Shown one piece after another: positions 7,074 to 13,834 of a stretch of 16,422 nucleotides of DNA. The DNA comes from Opitutaceae bacterium. GTDB taxonomy: Bacteria > Verrucomicrobiota > Verrucomicrobiia > Opitutales > Opitutaceae. Both the position numbers and the translations under genes were made by a program. Under the pieces are notes generated by a model. That model was not told the DNA's origin, searched no databases, and worked only from the letters and a program-made list of their open reading frames with translations. The first letter of the stretch is position 1. Every line of letters begins with the position of its first letter. The stretch lies in NCBI GenBank assembly GCA_016711225.1, contig JADJTK010000053.1, positions 1 to 16,422 on the forward strand. Reading direction: 5' to 3'.

Positions 7074-7989
7074 CCTCATAGCCGGCTCGGTAGTCCGGGA
7101 ACCGAGGCATCCAGCCAAGCACCCGCCGGATCTTCCCCGGATCAACGATCCGATCCGGCGCCCGCCGCCTCTCCCCGAAGGGATTGCTCCCCGCCGCCGG
7201 GGCCGCCCCCGCCGCGTCGGCAAACTGCGGGCTCGCCAAGCCGAGCCGCTGCGCCAGCCACCCGGCCACCTCGGCGCGCACGGCCGGAGTCCCATCGGTC
7301 ACATTGAAAATCTCATCGCGCACGGCCGCCGGCGCGGCGAACCCGCTCCACGCGGCGCCGCAGGCATCGTCGCGATGGATCAAGTTCAGGTGGTGCGCCG
7401 GATCGCCGGGCAACGCCCCGCTCCCCGCTTGGAGTTGGGCGAGCATGCCGTGCCGCCCCGGCCCGTAGATCCCGGCCAACCGCAGCACAAACCAGCGCCA
7501 GCCCGCCGCGCCCGCTGCTCGCGCCAGCTCTTCCTCAGCCTCACGCAACACCTGACCGGTTTCGCCTGCGCCGTCCAAGGGTGCCTCCTCTGTCACCAGC
7601 ACCCCACCGCCCTGCGGATAGACCCCTGTGCTGCTCGTGTAGACGATTGTGCCGCCCGGCGGTTGCGTGGCCAGCCAGCGCCCGGCCGAGCGCATACCCT
7701 CGACGTAGCTGTGCCGATACCCAGCCACACCCCCGCCACCCGCGCTCACGCAGTTGAGCACAAGATCGAAAGGGCCGCGCAACTGCGCGTGCCAAGCCTC
7801 CCCTGCCAGATCGGCTTCCACCACCTGAGAGCAACCGGCGGCGCGCAGCTGGGCCGCTTTCGCGACATTCCGGGTGAGCGCCGCCACCTGCAGCCCGCGC
7901 CCCAGCGCCTCGCGCACAAATGCGCCTCCGACATAACCGGCACCCAGCACCGCCGCCGACCGGCCAGCCCACTGCAGAGAGTCGCTCAT
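7054..7989 (-). CDS. NAD(P)-binding extended-SDR/epimerase-like protein
   Basis: The 311-aa product has an N-terminal Rossmann fold with G16-A-G18-Y-V-G21 (the G-x-G-x-x-G dinucleotide loop) and later strands L-V-L-N-C-V-S-A and I-V-Y-T-S-S-T-G-V-Y (115-124). The central Ser-Ser-Thr and Tyr124 sit where the SDR catalytic residues are expected, but the Lys of Y-x-x-x-K is absent (Y124-P-Q-G-G), as in YeeZ-like atypical members. A downstream L-R-L-A-G-I-Y-G-P-G-R is typical of epimerase-type SDRs, and H-L-N-L-I-H-R-D-D-A is the usual C-terminal-domain block. ATG 7989 is used; a GTG three codons upstream (7998) is possible. Intact. Divergent from the DJ-1-like gene with 54 bp between the start codons. 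Substrate unknown. Confidence 0.85.
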   Translation of the reverse strand: MSDSLQWAGRSAAVLGAGYVGGAFVREALGRGLQVAALTRNVAKAAQLRAAGCSQVVEADLAGEAWHAQLRGPFDLVLNCVSAGGGGVAGYRHSYVEGMRSAGRWLATQPPGGTIVYTSSTGVYPQGGGVLVTEEAPLDGAGETGQVLREAEEELARAAGAAGWRWFVLRLAGIYGPGRHGMLAQLQAGSGALPGDPAHHLNLIHRDDACGAAWSGFAAPAAVRDEIFNVTDGTPAVRAEVAGWLAQRLGLASPQFADAAGAAPAAGSNPFGERRRAPDRIVDPGKIRRVLGWMPRFPDYRAGYEAVIGGR

Positions 7990-8043
7990 GCAACCCACAG
8001 AATCACCGTTGCCGCCCCCGCCAAGCCTTATACCCTGCCCACC

Positions 8044-8592
8044 ATGAATACCGCACCGACCGTGCTCACGATTCTGATGACCGGCTTCGAGGAAATCGAG
8101 GCTATCGCCCCCATCGATCTGCTGCGCCGCGCCGGCGTGCGCGTCGTCATCGCCTCCCTCGCCCCGGAGCTAGCCGTGACCGGCCGTTGCGGGATCACCG
8201 TGCTCGCCGAGACCACTCTCACCGAGGCGGCCAAGCACCCTTACGACCTCCTCTTCCTGCCCGGCGGTCCCGGAGTGAAGCTCCTGCGCGCCGACCCGCG
8301 TATCGTGCCGTTGGTGAAGGCCCAGATTGCCGCCGGCAAGCCGGTGGCCGCCATCTGCGCGGCGCCCACGGTGCTCAACGATGCCGGCCTGCTCGCCGGG
8401 CGCCGCTACACCGCCTTCCCCGGCACCGCCGACGAGCTCCCCCACATCCTCTCCGACCAACGGGTGGTCGAGGACGGCCTCCTGCTCACCTCCCGCGGCG
8501 CTGGAACGGCACTGGATCTCGGGTACGCGATGATCGCCCGCCTGCTCTCGGCTGCCAAGGCCGCCGAGACCAAGCAGTCGATCTGCGCCTAA
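8044..8592 (+). CDS. DJ-1/PfpI (ThiJ/YajL) family protein
   Basis: The 182-aa product matches the DJ-1 subfamily in length and motifs: a first strand followed by G-F-E-E-I-E-A, with Glu17 as the conserved acid; the loop F-L-P-G-G-P-G (71-77); the nucleophile elbow A-A-I-C105-A-A-P carrying the reactive Cys; and the C-terminal T-S-R-G-A-G-T-A-L-D-L-G. Members have been described as deglycases, chaperones or oxidative-stress proteins; the exact activity is debated and cannot be read here. ATG 8044 is in the expected place. No Shine-Dalgarno is obvious (ccctgcccacc precedes the ATG). Intact, and divergent from the SDR-like gene, so the two may share a regulatory region. Confidence 0.92.
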   Translation: MNTAPTVLTILMTGFEEIEAIAPIDLLRRAGVRVVIASLAPELAVTGRCGITVLAETTLTEAAKHPYDLLFLPGGPGVKLLRADPRIVPLVKAQIAAGKPVAAICAAPTVLNDAGLLAGRRYTAFPGTADELPHILSDQRVVEDGLLLTSRGAGTALDLGYAMIARLLSAAKAAETKQSICA

Positions 8593-8991
8593 GGCGATAG
8601 GCCGCCGAGCGGGGGCGCGGTCAGTCATCATTGATCCGTAGCTAGTGGTCGGTCATCAGCGTACCTGCCCGCCCGGAGCATGCCGACGGGTTCAGTGACA
8701 GCCCCATGAGCGCCCGCAGTCGGGGTGATCGCAGCGCGCAGAATGGGAGATTCTTCGCCGGAGCGACGTTCGCCAGAACGTCGTCTCCGCACTTCCGTCG
8801 TAACTGTACGGCGCATTCTGGCGGACTTCCGCCTGGGCCTTCGCTGCGCCGTAGCCCGCTGCGGCATACCTTACGATGGGGGCAGATCGCCGCAGAGCGT
8901 AGGAGTCGCCCGTTTCAGGAGTGACCACAGCCTCTTCGGGTGCTCACTCGACAGGCCACGGCGCAAGCCGCCCTTCCGTACTTCCCATAAC
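8593..8991. other. Intergenic stretch with dispersed-repeat copies
   Basis: No conserved protein is visible. An open plus frame extends the SET gene upstream to 8725, but its peptide is Arg-rich and without motifs. The stretch contains degenerate GATC-type repeats near 8622-8660 and repeat family 2 copy B at 8762-8782. Confidence 0.45.
8762..8782. repeat. Dispersed repeat family 2, copy B
   Basis: agcgacgttcgccagaacgtc matches 6236-6256 at 18 of 21 positions. Here it also folds: gacgttc and gaacgtc form a perfect 7-bp stem around gcca. Confidence 0.45.
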
Positions 8992-9555
8992 TTGAGCACA
9001 AGAATCTCCGATCCGCTCCTCCCGCCGTCCTGGGTGATCCGTCGCGCCCGCTCGGACATCCATGGACACGGCGTCTACGCGCGCGTCGCCATCCCTGCCG
9101 GTTACGTGATCATCGAATATCGAGGCGAGCGTATCACAAAAACTGAGAGCGCCCGCCGGGAGGCCCAGCGTCTCGAACGCGTGCGGCAGGGACTGGAGGC
9201 CAGCACGATGTCCTTCCGGCTGAACCAGCGTTACGACCTCGACGGGCGCCGCGGCGGCAACATGAGCCGCTACATCAACCACTCCTGCGCCCCGAACTGT
9301 CGCTCGGAGAAGCGACGCGGCCGCATCTGGATCGTCGCGCAGCGCGATATCGCAGAAGGCGAGGAGATCAGCTTCGACTACGGTTTCCGCTTCAAGCACT
9401 GGGCCTCCAATCCCTGCCGGTGCGGCGCGCCCGGGTGCCCCGGCTATATCGTCGAGGCAGGCCAGCGCTGGCGTCTGCGCAAGGTGACCGCCAAGGGCAT
9501 TCCAGCCGGAGCAAAGACGACCAGGCCCGACCTTGTGCCTGCCCGGCAAGAGTGA
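8992..9555 (+). CDS. SET-domain protein (probable protein-lysine methyltransferase)
   Basis: SET enzymes transfer methyl from S-adenosylmethionine to lysine. Read from a TTG at 8992, the 187-aa product contains all main blocks: H24-G-H-G-V-Y (the G-x-G AdoMet loop), I-I-E-Y-R-G-E, R-Y-I-N-H-S-C-A-P-N (93-102), then G-E-E-I-S-F-D-Y130-G-F with the catalytic Tyr. A post-SET motif C142-x-C144-x4-C149 follows; with Cys99 of NHSC it could bind one zinc, as in eukaryotic SUV39-type enzymes. It is essentially one SET domain with a short tail. The start is uncertain: the frame is open to 8725 but conserved sequence begins about residue 7, there is no nearby ATG, and no Shine-Dalgarno is seen. Intact. 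Target protein unknown; it could be a chromatin-like or ribosomal protein. Confidence 0.85.
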   Translation: MSTRISDPLLPPSWVIRRARSDIHGHGVYARVAIPAGYVIIEYRGERITKTESARREAQRLERVRQGLEASTMSFRLNQRYDLDGRRGGNMSRYINHSCAPNCRSEKRRGRIWIVAQRDIAEGEEISFDYGFRFKHWASNPCRCGAPGCPGYIVEAGQRWRLRKVTAKGIPAGAKTTRPDLVPARQE

Positions 9556-9945
9556 CCAAGGCCTGTGCAGATCCCCGCCCCCCGGTAGGCAGTCGTGAAC
9601 AGAGGATAGGCACACCGACGAGAACACGGCCTGAATACGGTTACGAGAGGTCCGCGCCAGGCCCCGGCAGAACGGTGAGGAAGTAGGACAGGGCGAGGAG
9701 ATCAAGCCGGCGCTCGGACGGCGCGCACGACCCAGATTCGACCGACGAGAACGCGAACAGGCAGGCAACCAAGCCAGTCGTTGGTCTCGTCGCCCGGGAG
9801 AGGGGACCAGTCTCCGAAGCGGCGGGGCATCTCCGCAGGCCTCTGCCCGCATTGTTCCGGGCTGAATAAGTCCCAGTGTTTCGCCACCATGCGCCCGCGC
9901 CTCGAGGGGCCACAGGGGGCGCCACGGCAGGGGAAGCCTCCAGAC
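9556..9945. other. Stretch between SET and BLUF genes, one doubtful small ORF
   Basis: Apart from the small minus-strand ORF at 9702-9890 nothing was recognised: no hairpin with a T run and no conserved motif. The genes on either side (SET, +, and BLUF, -) converge on this stretch, so it should hold terminators, but none is clear. Confidence 0.4.
9702..9890 (-). CDS. Doubtful small protein downstream of the BLUF gene
   Basis: ATG 9890 opens a 62-aa frame beginning MVAKHWDLFSPEQCGQ, with P-R-R-F-G-D-W-S-P-L-P-G-D-E-T-N-D-W-L in the middle. The mixed, Trp/Asp-containing composition is more protein-like than the Arg/Pro-rich shadow frames, and it is co-directional with BLUF, 55 bp after its stop. 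No family recognised; may be chance. Confidence 0.2.
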   Translation of the reverse strand: MVAKHWDLFSPEQCGQRPAEMPRRFGDWSPLPGDETNDWLGCLPVRVLVGRIWVVRAVRAPA

Positions 9946-10356
9946 TCAACGTACCCCGGCCTTGAAGAGATCAAGCAACCGGGCTGCTGCCGACGCATTG
10001 ATCCGGCGCATGTCAAAGTCGGGGTCAAAGAACTCGCTGAAGCCCTCCATCATCCCCAACTCTTGGGCGCTCAGATCCTGAGAGCCCAAGCTCCACTCGA
10101 AATCCCGCTCGGCGATCTGCCGCTGGTAGAGCTTGATCACTCCATCGTGCCGCCGGTCCTTACAGATGGTTGTGAACAGGGCGACCACCGCGGTGCGCTC
10201 GCCTTCGAGAATCTGCAGGACGTTGCCCTCCTTGTAGACCAGCATGCCAGTGATACCGAGCCGCCGGTTCTTCTCGCGGCTGACGCTCAGAATAGAGGCG
10301 AGGTCGGCGGACGAGAAGAGACCGACAGAGGAACTGACATACGCGAGCTGGATCAT
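9946..10356 (-). CDS. BLUF-domain blue-light sensor, single domain
   Basis: BLUF domains bind FAD and switch a hydrogen-bond network on blue light. The 136-aa product starts MIQLAYVSSSVGLFSSADLA; Tyr6 is in the position of the photoactive Tyr. Asn30 (S-R-E-K-N-R-R-L-G-I-T-G-M-L) and Gln48 (G-N-V-L-Q-I-L-E-G-E) are the other flavin-contacting residues, and Trp88 (D-F-E-W-S-L-G) is the semi-conserved Trp; the usual Met nearby is Leu90. The BLUF fold fills about residues 1-95, leaving a short helical tail with F-S-E-F-F-D-P-D-F-D-M and no EAL, GGDEF or other output domain. It is therefore a short BLUF protein that probably acts through a partner. No obvious Shine-Dalgarno. Intact. Confidence 0.93.
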   Translation of the reverse strand: MIQLAYVSSSVGLFSSADLASILSVSREKNRRLGITGMLVYKEGNVLQILEGERTAVVALFTTICKDRRHDGVIKLYQRQIAERDFEWSLGSQDLSAQELGMMEGFSEFFDPDFDMRRINASAAARLLDLFKAGVR

Positions 10357-10725
10357 AGGGAGGAGGGCACCTGGGCCAAACGGCCTGCGGACTCGAGCGG
10401 GCGAAGCACGATCACTTCCGCTCTCTTTCGGTCCGATCTGCGCCGGGTTAAGGGGAATGCGGCGACCGGGCCGAGTGGCCCCGGATTACGGGCACAGGAA
10501 GGTGGAGTGAACCCTCATCCCCGCGCGTGCTCCCGCCCGCGCGTCGCGACCAGACCGGCGATTCGGCCCAGTCAGGGCCGGTAACCAAGATCCCCAGCAA
10601 GCCAGCGCCGCAATCCGATTTCCGCCTCGCGCGTATGCAACCTTTCTGCGCAAATCCCGGCGAGACCAACTACGCGTACTCTCCCCTCCGGGACCCAGCC
10701 CGCGGTCGTCCGCTGCAAACCCTCC
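10357..10725. other. Divergent intergenic region between BLUF and PEP-CTERM genes
   Basis: The 369 bp separate two divergent start codons and should hold both promoters, but no clear -35/-10 pair is visible. Two small palindromes are present: ccgggcc-gagt-ggccccgg at 10466-10484 (one bulged C) and ggccc-agtca-gggcc at 10565-10579. Open frames crossing it show no conserved motif. Confidence 0.45.
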
Positions 10726-11259
10726 ATGAAAACCTCCATCCTCGCCCTCCTTTTCGTCGGGCTTCTGGCCCCGGTCGGCTCGCTCCACGCCCAGATCGTG
10801 CTGCATCTCGACACCGCGAACGAGAAGCTGTGGTTCTCCGGGGCAGATACCGGCGCCCTGCAACCGTTTATCATCGGCCAGTACGCAGGCTGGGACATGG
10901 GCGACAATCTCAACCCGATGGGCCAACTCGACGTCAGCGCGGCCTTCACCGCCAGTTCGGGCCCAGGGTCCGCGGCGGCGATCTACGCCTACCCGACCGG
11001 TTTTGAACTCCTGCTCATCACCTTCACCGGAGGCTCATCCAGCACCTTCACGGCGGATCCGTCTCAGATATTCGACTATGAACCGCTGGAGCAAAGCCAG
11101 AAGGACTGGCTCGCAACCCTGATCGGTACCAGCGTGGCCACCCACTCCCCGGGCGACGGCTTCAGCCCGTTGCAGGTAGTGCCGGAACCCTCGACCTATG
11201 CGCTGATTGTCGGCGTCGGGGCCTTCGCCGTCGCCGTGCTGCGGCGCCGAAAAGCCTGA
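10726..11259 (+). CDS. PEP-CTERM-anchored exported protein
   Basis: A 177-aa secreted protein. MKTSILALLFVGLLAPVGSL followed by H-A-Q is a typical signal peptide with likely cleavage after Ala22. The C-terminus carries the PEP-CTERM sorting signal: V-P-E-P at 152-155, a hydrophobic helix (Y-A-L-I-V-G-V-G-A-F-A-V-A-V-L) and the basic tail R-R-R-K-A. Such proteins are processed by exosortase and reach the cell surface or matrix; no exosortase gene is in the window. The mature part (about 130 aa) is Ser/Thr/Gly-rich with predicted strands, has no Cys, and matches no domain I recognise. ATG 10726 is fixed by the signal peptide. Intact, and separated from its neighbours by long gaps, so probably its own transcript. 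Confidence 0.88.
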   Translation: MKTSILALLFVGLLAPVGSLHAQIVLHLDTANEKLWFSGADTGALQPFIIGQYAGWDMGDNLNPMGQLDVSAAFTASSGPGSAAAIYAYPTGFELLLITFTGGSSSTFTADPSQIFDYEPLEQSQKDWLATLIGTSVATHSPGDGFSPLQVVPEPSTYALIVGVGAFAVAVLRRRKA

Positions 11260-11356
11260 TTTCAGATACGGACTTCCACCTTTCCGACTCCACCCACGCC
11301 CCCACTTTGGGTGGCGGGATCCTGCGAACGGCTCGCATCCCGATTGAGCAGGCAGC

Positions 11357-11383
11357 GGGCAATTGGCCGCACCCGCGGTACCC
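11357..11383. repeat. Short repeat shared with 16055-16083, copy A
   Basis: gggcaattggc followed by acccgcggtaccc matches gggcaattggc...acccgcggcaccc at 16055-16083 apart from a 2-nt spacing difference and isolated mismatches. Here it lies between the PEP-CTERM gene and the next gene and overlaps a small palindrome, cgcgg-tac-ccgcg. Confidence 0.35.
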
Positions 11384-11439
11384 GCGTGGGCCTTTTCGAT
11401 CTTGGTTGTCTGCGCTTCCTTCTGTGGGCTGCTCGTCCC

Positions 11440-11805
11440 GTGATTCGCTTTTCCGCATCCACTCTCCTCGCTGAGACCTCGCAGTACGGCCTGCTCGTGT
11501 TTCATCTCTCGTGCGACGACCACTATCTCACGATCCAGCGGCGCGCGGACTTCAAGCCCAGCCGCTTCGGTGACATCCGTTTCGAGTGCGACGGCCAGCT
11601 CTGGAGCGGCTACGACGTCATCCGCCAGATCGAGGCCAACTCGGCCCGGCTCCGCATCTCACTCGACCCCAAGCGCGCCAAGAAATTCGAGGGGCGCTAC
11701 GAATACCATGTCGAACTCACGATCGACCCCGCCGACAAACCGGCGGCGCTACGTTTCCTCCAGCGCCTGCTCACCGGCACGGAATTGCTCACGGTTGGGG
11801 AATGA
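11440..11805 (+). CDS. Small hypothetical protein, 121 aa
   Basis: Read from GTG 11440 the product begins M-I-R-F-S-A-S-T-L-L-A-E-T-S-Q-Y and alternates predicted strands and charged turns: LLVFHLSCDDHYLTIQRRAD, R-F-E-C-D-G-Q-L-W-S-G-Y, a segment R-L-R-I-S-L-D-P-K-R-A, a long strand with Y-E-Y-H-V-E-L-T-I-D, and a final helix A-A-L-R-F-L-Q-R-L-L. No signal peptide or membrane segment. The frame is open upstream to 11311, but that part is Arg-rich and unlike protein, so GTG 11440 is preferred. Strand order and the D-G-x-x-W-x-G segment loosely recall Imm10-like immunity proteins, but I cannot establish that. Intact; its position 180 bp after the PEP-CTERM gene gives no functional hint. Confidence 0.6.
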   Translation: MIRFSASTLLAETSQYGLLVFHLSCDDHYLTIQRRADFKPSRFGDIRFECDGQLWSGYDVIRQIEANSARLRISLDPKRAKKFEGRYEYHVELTIDPADKPAALRFLQRLLTGTELLTVGE

Positions 11806-11952
11806 AACCGGAGCGGAGCGAAAAGGATCAAGTGACAAGTGATGGAGACACTTCCCCCGCGGCGTGTTCGTTCGCAGCTCCGTGCCATCCTTAACCTGGC
11901 CGTGGCGGCTACCCGCCCCGCCGCGGCCGAAGTCGTCGCCCGTTGCTATGGA

Positions 11953-12795
11953 TCAGCGGCGCAGCAGCAGAAAGCGGTCGCGGTCGGAGAGGTCGCGTTT
12001 GGACTCCACTGACGAGTAGCCATGCGCCTGTGCAAAAGTCGTGAGCGCCTCATGCTGGGCAATGCCGGTCTCCAGCGCGAGCAGTCCACCGGGCGGCAGG
12101 AACCCGGGCGCGCCGCCGATGATCGCCTCCAGGTCGGCCCGACCATCGCGCGCGGCGACCAGAGCAGTGACCGGATCGTGGTCGCGTACCTCCGGCTCGG
12201 CCTCGGCCACCTCGGCGGCGGTGAGATACGGTGGATTGGAAATAACCAGGTCAAAGGGCGACTCGCCCGCCAGGGCGCCAAACCAGTCCGACTCCACAAA
12301 TCGAACACGATCGGCGTATCCGAGCGAGGCGGCATTCTCCCGCGCGAGCGTCAAGGCGTCGGGGCTGCGGTCCACGGCGACCACGGCGGACTCGGGCCAG
12401 AACTTCGCCAGCGCGAGGGCGATGGCCCCGGTGCCCGTACCCAGATCAAAATTCCGGGCGGGGGCGGATCAAAGGCGTTGGTGACGAACTCAGCAGCTGC
12501 TCGGTCTCCGGGCGGGGAATGAGGCCACGGCGGTCGGTCTTGAGCTTGAGGTCGAAGAGTCCGTCTCCCCCAAAATATGCTGGAGCGGCTCGCGTTGGCT
12601 GCGGCGCTAGACCAGCGGGCGGATGGCCGCGAGCTCGGGCTCGGTCAGCAAGCGATCAAATTGCAGGTACAGATCCATCCGACGCAGCTTGAGCGCGTAG
12701 GCCACCAGCAACTCGGCGTCCAGGCGCGCGCTCTCAACGCCCTTCGCCTGGAGGAAGTCGGTGGTCTTGCGGAGGATGTCGAGAAGGGAGGGCAC
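11953..12795 (-). CDS. prmC: Release factor glutamine methyltransferase PrmC (HemK), frameshifted
   Basis: PrmC uses S-adenosylmethionine to methylate the Gln of the GGQ loop in release factors. The N-terminal domain is read from ATG 12795: S-L-L-D-I-L-R-K-T-T-D-F-L then A-R-L-D-A-E-L-L-V-A. Other frames continue with R-E-P-L-Q-H-I-L-G, L-I-P-R-P-E-T-E-Q-L-L, and the AdoMet loop D-L-G-T-G-T-G-A-I-A-L-A-L-A. An uninterrupted C-terminal part runs A-V-D-R-S-P-D-A-L, F-D-L-V-I-S-N-P-P-Y-L (the substrate-Gln-binding NPPY) and D-R-D-R-F-L-L-L-R-R before the stop. About 281 codons is normal. Frame changes lie in 12384-12607 (near 12440, 12495, 12555 and 12600). Its usual partner prfA lies upstream on the same strand, about 1 kb away. 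Confidence 0.88.
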
Positions 12796-13303
12796 GTTCG
12801 AATTGCAGAGTGCAGATTGCGGACCGGGCGGACTGGCAGGCGAAAGGCTGAAGGCAGAAGGAGGAAGGCGAAAGTACAGACTCTCCGAGTGGACGGCGAG
12901 CCTGGAGCCCGACTGTACCGCGAACCAAGATTGAGAATCCGATTCCGGCCGATTTCACGGGACCATGCCCCGCCTGCGCGGGGATCCAAAGGCAAGGTCG
13001 GAAACCAAGTCGGCCCGCCAGCCACGGGCGGACGGGTCGCCTGGTGCGGTCGGATCGAGATCCCTACCGCCGACGAACGCCACGGTCTTGAACCTCGCGC
13101 CAACCGAGAAGGCAGCGATGCCGGTTCGCTGGGCGCAACGCCACCCGACCGCCACGGGTCCCGAAAGCCCCGAATCAACTCCGAGCGAAGCCGCAGAATC
13201 GCGGGCCTGAGCAACCGGCGCCGACCATCTTCTTCCTCGGCGTTCGAAAACCACGGCGTACTTGCCGTACTCGCCCTGACACCTCAGCACAACCACGACC
13301 ATC
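12796..13303. other. Gene-free stretch between prmC and the nim-like gene
   Basis: Long open frames cross here on both strands, but none shows conserved motifs; they look like high-GC shadows. A perfect hairpin, ccccgc-ctgc-gcgggg, lies at 12968-12983. The first 130 bp contain AT-richer direct-repeat-like sequence (gcagagtgcagattgc, gaaggcagaaggaggaaggc) like other dispersed intergenic repeats here. The prmC and nim-like start codons face away from each other, so both promoters should lie here. Confidence 0.45.
12968..12983. repeat. Small perfect hairpin
   Basis: ccccgc and gcgggg form a 6-bp GC stem with loop ctgc. No T run follows on either strand. Function unknown. Confidence 0.3.
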
Positions 13304-13780
13304 ATGCCACCCAAAGCCATCACCGACCCGACCATCCTCGCAGAGATCTTTGCCTCGGCGGAGGTCTGCCGCATCGCCATGGTTGACCACGGCGAGCCAT
13401 ACCTCGTGCCGATGAACTTCAGGGTTCTCGACAATGCCCTCTATTTCCACTCCTCCGCCACAGGCCGGAAGATCGAGATCCTGAAGAAGAGCAACCGCGT
13501 CTGCTTCGAGATCGAAAGCCAGGCGAAATCGTCAAACACGCGGGCCCCTGCCACTCCAGGGCACCAAAGGCGCGTTCATTGATTGGGTATGGCCACGTCG
13601 AATTCATCACCGACCCAGCGCAAAGGCACGAGGTCTCGACGCCATCATGGCGCATCACGGCGCACCCGGCCCGTACCAGTACGACGAGCGCCAACTCCGC
13701 GCCGTGGCGGTCCTGCGCATCGCAATCGGGCGTCACCGGCAAGCAACTCGGGGTGGGACTGAGCAGTCACCGTTCCTCGA
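13304..13780 (+). CDS. Pyridoxamine-phosphate-oxidase/Nim-like flavoprotein, frameshifted
   Basis: From ATG 13304 the frame reads I-T-D-P-T-I-L-A-E-I-F-A-S-A-E-V-C-R-I-A-M-V-D, G-E-P-Y-L-V-P-M-N-F, then A-L-Y-F-H-S-S-A-T-G-R-K-I-E-I-L and R-V-C-F-E-I-E. This is the start of the split-barrel FMN-binding fold typical of 5-nitroimidazole-resistance (NimA)-related proteins. Other frames continue S-L-I-G-Y-G-H-V-E-F-I-T-D-P, then L-D-A-I-M-A-H-H-G and Y-D-E-R-Q-L-R-A-V-A-V-L-R-I. Frame changes lie near 13530-13575, 13640 and 13725. The 3' end is approximate; about 155-160 residues is normal for the family. Members reduce flavin-linked substrates, but many have unknown roles; resistance should not be assumed. 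It sits between prmC and prfA on the opposite strand. Confidence 0.75.
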
Positions 13781-13834
13781 CCCAACCCCAGCCCGTGGCG
13801 ACCTCGCTTCCTGCGGCCCGAATCCGATTCCCGC

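Noticed and set aside
7375..8043. Upstream extension of the DJ-1 frame to 405 aa
   Set aside because: It is antisense to the SDR-like gene; the DJ-1 fold begins at 8044.
9641..9949. 102-aa minus-strand frame after BLUF
   Set aside because: Low-complexity composition without motifs; it overlaps the more protein-like frame at 9702-9890.
12798..12812. GTTCGAAT resembling a tRNA T-loop
   Set aside because: The flanking bases do not form a T stem, and no acceptor or anticodon arm is found.
12577..13386. 269-aa plus-strand open frame
   Set aside because: It is antisense to prmC at one end, unconserved and Arg-rich.
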